Part shown: positions 43,436 through 50,244 of the stretch, in pieces
How the letters are laid out: every line of letters begins with the position of its first letter
Numbering within the stretch: position 1 is the stretch's first letter
Source of the DNA: Gemmatimonadota bacterium
Lineage (GTDB): Bacteria > Gemmatimonadota > Gemmatimonadetes > Palauibacterales > Palauibacteraceae
Direction: 5' to 3'
Assembly (NCBI GenBank): GCA_022826685.1
Contig: JAJDUL010000068.1
Span: 1-52,772 of the forward strand
DNA length: 52,772 bases
Made by a program: the position numbers and the translations under genes
The notes under the pieces: model-generated
The model's input: only the letters and a program-made list of their open reading frames with translations
Database searches by the model: none
Told to the model about the DNA's origin: nothing

Positions 43436-44701
43436 CTACACCACCCGTCTCGGGAGGCGCGGATTCATGGCCTGGATGATGGCGAGAAACCCGCGCTTCG
43501 TCCGCTCGGCGACCGCGTGGGGGAGCACGGACGGATGGTCGGGGCCGATGAGCGTGGCGACATCGCCCACCTCGACCGTCTTCTCCGGGCCGACGTCGAG
43601 AATGGTGTGCGCGGAGTTCACCCCTCCGGCGACGGGATAGAGACGGCCGTTGATCAGCACCTCGCAGGTGCCGTTCGCTTCGGAGGGATAGCCGTCGGTG
43701 CGGCCGACCGGCAGCAGCGCCACCCAGGTGGCCCGGTCGGGCATGAAGGTGCGGTTGAACCCCGCGCTGTCGCCCGGCTCGAGGCGTTCGACGCGCACCA
43801 CGCGCGTGTTGAAGCGGAACACGGGCTTGAGGTCGGCCATTGCCCTGGCGCCCTCGCCGCCGGGGTGGTTCCCGAACAGCGCGTTCCCGGGCCGCACCAT
43901 GTCGTAGTGCGCCTCGGGCAGGTGGAACAGCTCGAACGACGGTGACGCGTGGAGGGTGCCCAGCGGAAGGTTCCTCTCGCGGGCCCACGCGAGGAGTTCC
44001 TCGAATCGGGCGAGCTGCTCCCGGTCGTGGTCCAGGTCGTGCGTGAACATGGTATAGGTGCCGTTCACGTCGACGTATTCGCTCTGCACGAGTTCCTCGA
44101 TCCACCGGCGCGCGCGCGTGTACGGCATCCCCTCCCGGTTCATCCCCGTATCGATGAAGAGCTGGACGGGTACGGGACGGCCGAGTCGCCCGGACACCCT
44201 CCGCAGCCGCCGGGGCGCATCGTCCAGCCAGACGGACGGGAGCACGTCGTGTCTCGCCAACTCCTCGATCTCGTCCTCGGATCCCTCGGCCATGACCACG
44301 ATGGGCTTGGTCACCCCTTCTTCGCGCATGGCAAGCGCTTCCTCGACGCGCACGGAGGCGATGCCGCCCACCTGGGGCATCCCGGCGAGGAGCGGCCCGA
44401 CCGCCCGGTCGCCCAGACCGTACGCGTTGTTCTTCACGACCGCGAGGATGGGGCGGCCGCCAGCCAGCCGCGCGGCCTCGCGGACGTTGTGGGTCCAGGC
44501 GGCACGGTCGAGTTCGATCCACGGGTCGAAGCGCGTGGGAGTGTAGGTGCGATCGGTCGTTGTGCCGAAGGACAACCGGCCGATGCCCGTACTGCGCGTC
44601 GTCGCGGCTCTCGCGCAGCCCGAGGTTGCGGCGAGTCCCAGTGCGGCACCGGCCAGGTTGAGGAAGCGGCGGCGCGGGAGAGGGGGTGTTGGGCGATCCA
44701 T
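43436..44701 (-). CDS. Tat-exported alanine racemase-fold protein lacking catalytic tyrosine
   Basis: A 421-residue PLP-dependent protein with a twin-arginine-like signal (PRRRFLNLAGAALG, residues 9-22) ending TSGC. The PLP lysine is Lys90 in AVVKNNAYGLG with Tyr94, and Arg270 in DMVRPGNALFG matches the pyridine-binding Arg. By eye alignment to Geobacillus Alr, the second catalytic base Tyr265 is Phe315, Tyr284 is Arg334 and the CMD loop reads NSA. The fold is secure; simple alanine racemisation is doubtful. It may be a broad-specificity variant, a different PLP reaction, or a binder. It is divergent from the SLC1-type symporter. Confidence 0.87.
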   Translation of the reverse strand: MDRPTPPLPRRRFLNLAGAALGLAATSGCARAATTRSTGIGRLSFGTTTDRTYTPTRFDPWIELDRAAWTHNVREAARLAGGRPILAVVKNNAYGLGDRAVGPLLAGMPQVGGIASVRVEEALAMREEGVTKPIVVMAEGSEDEIEELARHDVLPSVWLDDAPRRLRRVSGRLGRPVPVQLFIDTGMNREGMPYTRARRWIEELVQSEYVDVNGTYTMFTHDLDHDREQLARFEELLAWARERNLPLGTLHASPSFELFHLPEAHYDMVRPGNALFGNHPGGEGARAMADLKPVFRFNTRVVRVERLEPGDSAGFNRTFMPDRATWVALLPVGRTDGYPSEANGTCEVLINGRLYPVAGGVNSAHTILDVGPEKTVEVGDVATLIGPDHPSVLPHAVAERTKRGFLAIIQAMNPRLPRRVV

Positions 44702-44780
44702 GGGCCCTCCGGGCTTGGCGGGGTGATACGGGCTGACCTCGGCGTTGCCATCTTTTTCCTGAGGACACTACGCTTCGGCC

Positions 44781-44852
44781 ATGAGCACCATCAACATCAC
44801 GCCCTGTTTCGAGACGTTGCGCGCTCGGGTTCGCCGAAGCTCGACGGCGTGA
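44781..44852 (+). other. Possible 23-codon leader ORF before the symporter
   Basis: ATG at 44781 opens a 23-codon frame (MSTINITPCFETLRARVRRS, then STA) that stops at TGA 44850-44852. Its stop overlaps the GTG start of the symporter (GTGA). A TTGCCA with TACGCT 18 bp later lies just upstream (44745-44774). It could couple translation, but no Shine-Dalgarno is evident. Weak call. Confidence 0.3.
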
Positions 44853-46066
44853 CGGAGGCGTCAACGCGGGGGCGGCCGAGGCGAAGCGTCCCGACGTATG
44901 TGTGGACCCTGCTGGCGCTGGTCGCGGGTCTGGCCGCGGGCGGGCTCTTCCCGGGTCCGCTCGCGCCGGTCGCCGACGCCACCGCCACGCTCATCGCCTG
45001 GGTGGTCGCCGTCGTACCGCTGCTCATTCTGGCGGCCCTCAGCCCGGCCATCGCCACGCTGGTGCGGCGCGGGCTCGCCGGACGCTTCGCGGGTGCGGTC
45101 GTCCTCTGGTACGTCTTCACGTCGACCGTCGCCGGGCTCATCGCCGTCGTGACCTCCGCCACGATCTTTCGCATCCCGCTGGCCACGGGGGACCGCGGCG
45201 TGTGGACGGAAGCCGCGGCCATGCTGCGGAGCCTCGGAGAGGGCGGGGCGTCGTGGCCTCTGCTCGCGATTCTCGCCGGATTCCTGCTGGGAGTCTCCGG
45301 CGCCCGGCACGATCCGACCTACCGCGTGCTCCGACGAATCGCCGATTCGATCGAGAGGGCCGGCGGCAAGCTCGCGTACGTCATGCTCCCGCTCATTCTC
45401 GCCTTCGGCATCACCCTGGGCGTGCGCTTCGGCGCGAGCCTGGGGCTCTCGCACTATCTCACGATGGCCGCCTACACCGGCGCGCTCGTCCTCGTCTGGT
45501 GGGCCTTCTACACGTTCGTGCTCGTGCGGAGGGTCGGACGCCGGCCCGTGGGCCCCGTGTTGAGCGGGTACTACGTGCCGACCGCGGTCTTCGCCGCCGG
45601 GACGTGTTCATCGCTCGCGACGCTCCCCGTCAACCTCGCGAACGCGAAGAGGGTCGGCGTCCGCGACGAGGTGGCGGACTTCGTGCTCCCGTTCGGCGCG
45701 GTCGCGAACCTGGACGCCAGCGCGCTGGCCTACGTGGCGTACGGACCCTTCGTCGTGAGTTATGTCTTCGGTCTGGAACTCAGCTGGATGATGATGCTCG
45801 CCGCCTGGCCAGCCGTCGTCCTGTTCACAATCGCCGCCCCCGGGCTTCCGGCCGGGATGGGGACGGCGCTGTGGAGCGCGACGCTGTTCGCGAGCATGCT
45901 GGGGCTCGAGGGCCAGGCGCAGGGCGAGTTCATCGCGAGCTGGATCGCGCTCTCCGGCGGCATCCCCGACATGCTGCGCACCGCGACCAACACGACCGGA
46001 GACGGCTACACCGCGATCATCTTCGACGGCCGCTTTGACGAGTTCTTCGCGAGAGACCGTGGCTGA
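44849..46066 (+). CDS. Dicarboxylate / amino acid:cation symporter (SLC1, DAACS)
   Basis: A 405-residue inner-membrane transporter of the glutamate/dicarboxylate symporter family. The re-entrant loop hallmark reads TCSSLATLPVNLANAKRVGV, followed by VLPFGAVANLDASALAYVA, and NTTGDGYTAII is near the end. The usual helix 7 and hairpin 2 motifs are somewhat altered (NLDAS for NMDGT). GTG at 44849 is chosen as the start; the frame stays open upstream without ATG. Its TGA sits six bases after the next gene's GTG, so they form an operon with the M29-like genes. Confidence 0.87.
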   Translation: MTEASTRGRPRRSVPTYVWTLLALVAGLAAGGLFPGPLAPVADATATLIAWVVAVVPLLILAALSPAIATLVRRGLAGRFAGAVVLWYVFTSTVAGLIAVVTSATIFRIPLATGDRGVWTEAAAMLRSLGEGGASWPLLAILAGFLLGVSGARHDPTYRVLRRIADSIERAGGKLAYVMLPLILAFGITLGVRFGASLGLSHYLTMAAYTGALVLVWWAFYTFVLVRRVGRRPVGPVLSGYYVPTAVFAAGTCSSLATLPVNLANAKRVGVRDEVADFVLPFGAVANLDASALAYVAYGPFVVSYVFGLELSWMMMLAAWPAVVLFTIAAPGLPAGMGTALWSATLFASMLGLEGQAQGEFIASWIALSGGIPDMLRTATNTTGDGYTAIIFDGRFDEFFARDRG

Positions 46067-47051
46067 CGGCGCGGCGAGCGCGGCGGGCGTGGACCTGACC
46101 CCGGGAGCGCGGCGGCTCGTGCATGTAAACGGGCGCGTCCGGCCGGGCGAGGTCGTCGTGATCGTGACGGACCCCACCATGGGACGCTACGCGGAGGCCG
46201 TCGCCGGGGCCGCGCGCGATACCGGAGCCGCCGTGACAGCCTGCATTATTCCCATGCGGGACCAAGACGGGCAGGAACCACCTCCGCCCGTCGCCCGCGC
46301 GATGGCCGAAGCGGCCGTGATCTTCTCTCCCGTGCGCATCTCGATCACCCACACGCGCGCCATGCGGACCGCCCTCGAGGCGGGGGCGCGCGTCTGCATG
46401 ATGACGGCCTACACCGACGCGATCATGACCAGCCCCGCGCTGCTCGAGACCGATTTCGAGGCGCAGGCCGACGTCTGCCGCCGCCTCGGCGCAGCATTCA
46501 CCGCTGGGGAGTCCGTGCGGCTCACCTCCCCGCGCGGCACCGATCTCCGCTTCGGGATCGAGGGTCGCGTCGCCAACGTACTCACCAACATCCCGGAACC
46601 CGGAGAACTCGCCCCGGTCCCCGACATCGAGGTCAACGTCGTGCCCGTGACCGGCTCGGCCGAGGGCACGCTCATCTTCGACGCCTCCGTCCCCTACCTC
46701 GGGATCGGCATCCTGGAGGAACCCATCGTCTGCACGGTGCGCGGCGGCGTCATCGTCGAGATGACCGGCGGGGCGCAGGCCGACTTGCTCCGCGAGCACC
46801 TCGAATCCTTCGGGGACGCTAACTGTTTCAACGTCGCCGAGTTGGGCGTCGGCCTGAACCCGAACGCCCGCCTCACCGGGGAGATGCTCGAGGACGAAGG
46901 CGTGATGGGCACGATCCACGTCGGCATCGGCACCAGCCACACCCTCGGAGGGGAGATCGTGGCTCCGACGCACTACGACCTCCTCATGTGGGAGCCGACG
47001 ATCACCGTCGACGGCCGCGTCGTGCAGCGAGACAGGCAGGTGCTGGCGTGA
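46059..47051 (+). CDS. Aminopeptidase T / NicX-like metalloenzyme, copy 1
   Basis: A 330-residue protein of the COG2309 group, which covers M29 aminopeptidases and the related 2,5-dihydroxypyridine dioxygenase NicX. It has SPRGTDLRF, the NVAELGVGLNP block, GTIHVGIG and THYD (a His-x-Asp pair). Both families use the last His, His-x-Asp set; the Glu of AELGVG is also kept here. So either peptidase or ring-cleaving activity is possible. GTG at 46059 overlaps the symporter end; TTG at 46035 is an alternative. It lies directly after the symporter and before its paralogue. Confidence 0.82.
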   Translation: MADGAASAAGVDLTPGARRLVHVNGRVRPGEVVVIVTDPTMGRYAEAVAGAARDTGAAVTACIIPMRDQDGQEPPPPVARAMAEAAVIFSPVRISITHTRAMRTALEAGARVCMMTAYTDAIMTSPALLETDFEAQADVCRRLGAAFTAGESVRLTSPRGTDLRFGIEGRVANVLTNIPEPGELAPVPDIEVNVVPVTGSAEGTLIFDASVPYLGIGILEEPIVCTVRGGVIVEMTGGAQADLLREHLESFGDANCFNVAELGVGLNPNARLTGEMLEDEGVMGTIHVGIGTSHTLGGEIVAPTHYDLLMWEPTITVDGRVVQRDRQVLA

Positions 47052-47094
47052 AGGTGGACAGGAGGCCGAACATGGGGCCGGGTACGGGACGGCC

Positions 47095-48045
47095 ATGAGA
47101 GACGGAGCCAGGATCCTCGTGCGGACGTGCGCCGATGTTCAGGCGGGCGAGGACGTCGTCATCGTCACGGATCCTGAGCGGAGGGCCATCGCCCGGGCCG
47201 TTGCCGACGCCGCGCTCGAAGCCGGGGCCATCGCGAGTGTCGTGATCCCGCCCGAGCGGTCGATCGACAACGAGGAACCGGGACCTGCCGTGGCCGCCGC
47301 TCTCCGAGCCGCCGACGTGGCCTTCCTCCCCGTGACGCTGGCGCTGGCGCACACCCGCGCCGTTCGCGAGGCCATCGGCGCGGGCGCCCGGGTCCTCTCG
47401 ATGACCGCGTTCACCGAACGGATGATGCGCAAAGGCGGGCTGTTCACCGACTTCCGCGCGCGCAAGCCGCTATGCGACGCCCTCGCGGCGAAGCTCACCG
47501 CCGGCGAACGCCTGCGCGTGACGAATCCCGCCGGCACCGATCTCACCATGAGCCTCACGGGAGTGACCGGAAACAGCCACGCCTGCCTCCTCGATGGCCC
47601 CGGTTTCTCCGCCGTCCCCAACATCGAGGCCAACTGCGCCCCCGCGCAGGGCACCGCCGAAGGCGTGTTCGTCTGCGACGGGAGCATCCCCTACTACGGC
47701 GTGGGCCCGATCCGAGAACCCGTGACCTTTCGAATCTCCGAGGGCTTCGTCATCGACATCGAGGGCGGCGACCAGGCCGATTTCCTCGCCGACCTGCTCG
47801 CCCGGCAGGACGACCCCTGGGTCTACAACCTCGCCCAGTTCGCCTTCGGCCTGAATCCCGCCTGCACGGAGTTCACCGGCGAAATGCTCAACGACGAAGG
47901 CGTGAACGGCACCGTCCACATCGGCATCGGCACCTCCGCCAACCTCGGCGGCACCGTCTCCGCCAAGACCCACTTCGACGCGATCAACCGCACCCCCACC
48001 GTCTGGATCGACGACGAAGCGCTACTCCGCGATGGCGGATACTAG
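47095..48045 (+). CDS. Aminopeptidase T / NicX-like metalloenzyme, copy 2
   Basis: A 316-residue paralogue of the preceding gene with NPAGTDLTM, GTVHIGIG and THFD. The Glu of the AELGVG block is replaced by Gln (NLAQFAFGLNP), which differs from copy 1 at a position that ligates a second metal in M29 peptidases. This points away from a two-metal aminopeptidase. Start ATG at 47095, 43 bp after copy 1. The two may form a hetero-oligomer or act on successive substrates brought in by the symporter. Confidence 0.82.
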   Translation: MRDGARILVRTCADVQAGEDVVIVTDPERRAIARAVADAALEAGAIASVVIPPERSIDNEEPGPAVAAALRAADVAFLPVTLALAHTRAVREAIGAGARVLSMTAFTERMMRKGGLFTDFRARKPLCDALAAKLTAGERLRVTNPAGTDLTMSLTGVTGNSHACLLDGPGFSAVPNIEANCAPAQGTAEGVFVCDGSIPYYGVGPIREPVTFRISEGFVIDIEGGDQADFLADLLARQDDPWVYNLAQFAFGLNPACTEFTGEMLNDEGVNGTVHIGIGTSANLGGTVSAKTHFDAINRTPTVWIDDEALLRDGGY

Positions 48046-48221
48046 TCAACCCGTGACCGGATCGACCAATGGAGTTATTTCCCACTACGTCATCGACCAC
48101 GGTGGACGGGCGACGCTCTGAGTTGCGGTCGCGGTCACAGTGAGCGTTTTCGACACCGAGGAGTTGCAGCTTTGGCCAGCTGTTGTTCGTAACTTGCGAC
48201 TAGCGCCAAGGTACGTCCAGG

Positions 48222-48253
48222 CCATGGTACATGGGCACGCATCGAGCGTGCCC
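48222..48253. promoter_or_regulatory. Hairpin cluster just upstream of gajA
   Basis: Two inverted repeats lie in a row: CCATG-GTA-CATGG (48222-48234) and GGGCACGC-ATCGA-GCGTGCCC (48233-48253, perfect 8-bp arms). The second ends 19 bp before the gajA start. No T-run follows, so it is more likely a regulatory or mRNA element than a terminator. The rest of the 48046-48272 gap shows no convincing gene. Confidence 0.5.
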
Positions 48254-48272
48254 AGCAAATTAGGCTTCTCCA

Positions 48273-50240
48273 ATGCGCATACTACAAGTCTCGATCGAGA
48301 ACTTCCGAGGGATCCGCCAAACCACGTTTCGGCTCCCTTCTCACGCCCTCATTCTTGGACCGAACAACGCGTGTAAGTCGACCATTCTGGAAGCCCTCAA
48401 CTTCGCACTCGGTCCCGATCGGATCCTAGGTGCCGATCCTGTTGACGAGCACGATTTCTTCGCGGGCGACTACCTGTACGAGGAGCATTCGCCTAGCGTT
48501 GACAACAACGGGGCGACTCAGCCGAACGGAGAACAAGATGCAAGCACGGCCATCGGAGAAGGGGCAGCCGAAGCTGGCGATATGGGGGATCCCCAAGGCA
48601 CCGACGCGGAGGAACTGGGAATCGTTGAACGTGATGAAGACACCACTTCCGGGGATGGCCCCGAGATTCGCATCGACGTGGTCTTGGGAGACCTTAACGT
48701 GGAACAGATCCGTAGATTCCGAAGCCACATCGAACCGTGGCACGCCGCCGAATCTCGCCTCCTTACACCGGCGGAGGCCGAGAATCATGATCCGGAGAAC
48801 GATGAGTTCGTGCTTCGCGTCCGTTTTCGAGCTTGGTATGATCGAGAGCTAGATGAGTTCGAGGCCGAGACCGTCTTCCTCAGCCCAAGCCCTCTGGGAG
48901 GTGATCGCTCTGTCTTCGGTCGTCGAGACAAGCAGGCGGTGGGGTTCCTTTACCTGCGCTCACTTAGGACCGGCCGCCGCGCAGCAACATTGGAGCGCGG
49001 AAGCCTGCTGGACGTGCTCCTCCGAGAAAAACAGGCCAAGCCGCAGCTATGGGAGTCGGTGCTGCGGGCTCTGCGCACTGCTGGATCCGAACTCGAAGGT
49101 GTTACCGACTTAGCTGAGGCTTTGGAGGAGATTAGGGTCAGCATTGATAATCTCACGCCACTATCGGCCTCGGCTGATCCGCCCAGCTCATTGCAGGTCG
49201 GACGGCTGACGCGTCGTCACCTACGCCAGACCATGACGTATTTTCTGGCGAGTCGCGAGTCGGATCACCCGCTTCCGTTTGATCAGTTGGGAAGTGGTAC
49301 GTCAAACGTTTTGGTGTTTGGACTCTTGGGCGCGATCGCGGCTGTAAAAGACAACGTCATCTTCGCGATGGAGGAGCCGGAAATCGCAGTTCCGCCTCAC
49401 ACGCAGCGCGCGGTGATCAAGCGCCTTAGGCGCATTTCGCAGCAAGCGATCGTCACCAGTCACTCGCCCTATGTCGCCGAACAGTTTTTGCCCGAAGGGC
49501 TCGTCGCAGTACGGAGATCCACCGATGGATGGGTAGCGTGCGACACCCCTGTTGCGGAGCAGCACATCAAAGAGAAGACGATCCGCCAAGAGTTTCGGAC
49601 ACGTTTTGCCGAGGGCCTCTTGGCCCGCACCGTGGTCCTCGTAGAAGGGGTTACTGAACTGTGGGCCCTCCCTGCGGCGGTCGATGTACTGCTATCCGTG
49701 CCCGCAACGGATTTCCAGGGCTTCGATGTCGACGGCGTTGCATTCGTCCCCGCCGGCGGCACCGGCGACCTGCTGGGTCTGGCCGGTTACTTTGATTCCA
49801 TCGGGATTCCAGTGGCCATCGTTTGCGACCGGCTGACGGATGCCGATGATCGGGATGGGTTGGAGGGGATCGCATCTGCACTGATCGAACACGAATATGG
49901 CGGCTTCGAGCGATTGCTCGCGGACGAACTTGAGCTAGGTATGATTCGCAGGAGTGCTCCGACGATCAGGAGGTGGCCCGACTATCCGCGCAACCTCACT
50001 ATCCCCGACCCTACCGATGCAGAGCCGGCATGGAGGGAGTACTTTTTTCGACTGCTCAAGCAACGTAAGGGCGAGGGCTACGCCGCGAGGGTGTTGTCCT
50101 TGTGCACACACCATGAATTGCCCCCAACAGTGCTGCGGATCCTCGCTCTCATCCGCTCCGTGACCGACGTGAGGCCGCTCGGGGCGGGGGATCCTCTCGC
50201 GTCGCTACTGAACCGGCCCGCGGAAGCGATGGCGGAGTGA
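48273..50240 (+). CDS. gajA: GajA-like OLD-family nuclease (ATPase + TOPRIM) of a Gabija-type system
   Basis: A 655-residue protein with an N-terminal ABC-type ATPase and a C-terminal TOPRIM nuclease. The P-loop reads GPNNACKST (29-37), where the invariant glycine before Lys is Cys34. LGSGTSNVLVFGLL is the signature, EEPE (367-370) ends Walker B and TSHSP holds the switch His. TOPRIM acids are Glu458 (VLVEGVTE) and Asp519/Asp523/Asp525 (CDRLTDADD). A 60-residue acidic, low-complexity insertion lies at about 70-130. In Gabija, GajA nicks DNA when nucleotide pools fall. The UvrD-like gene follows after 4 bp, the defining pair. The DNA here is less GC-rich than upstream. Confidence 0.82.
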   Translation: MRILQVSIENFRGIRQTTFRLPSHALILGPNNACKSTILEALNFALGPDRILGADPVDEHDFFAGDYLYEEHSPSVDNNGATQPNGEQDASTAIGEGAAEAGDMGDPQGTDAEELGIVERDEDTTSGDGPEIRIDVVLGDLNVEQIRRFRSHIEPWHAAESRLLTPAEAENHDPENDEFVLRVRFRAWYDRELDEFEAETVFLSPSPLGGDRSVFGRRDKQAVGFLYLRSLRTGRRAATLERGSLLDVLLREKQAKPQLWESVLRALRTAGSELEGVTDLAEALEEIRVSIDNLTPLSASADPPSSLQVGRLTRRHLRQTMTYFLASRESDHPLPFDQLGSGTSNVLVFGLLGAIAAVKDNVIFAMEEPEIAVPPHTQRAVIKRLRRISQQAIVTSHSPYVAEQFLPEGLVAVRRSTDGWVACDTPVAEQHIKEKTIRQEFRTRFAEGLLARTVVLVEGVTELWALPAAVDVLLSVPATDFQGFDVDGVAFVPAGGTGDLLGLAGYFDSIGIPVAIVCDRLTDADDRDGLEGIASALIEHEYGGFERLLADELELGMIRRSAPTIRRWPDYPRNLTIPDPTDAEPAWREYFFRLLKQRKGEGYAARVLSLCTHHELPPTVLRILALIRSVTDVRPLGAGDPLASLLNRPAEAMAE

Positions 50241-50244
50241 ATCC

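Noticed and set aside
48085..48273. Possible small minus-strand ORF divergent to gajA
   Set aside because: Covers the hairpin region, with composition and length expected by chance.
48140..48376. Possible small plus-strand ORF before gajA
   Set aside because: It overlaps the gajA start by about 100 bp in another frame, has no Shine-Dalgarno and no recognisable motif.
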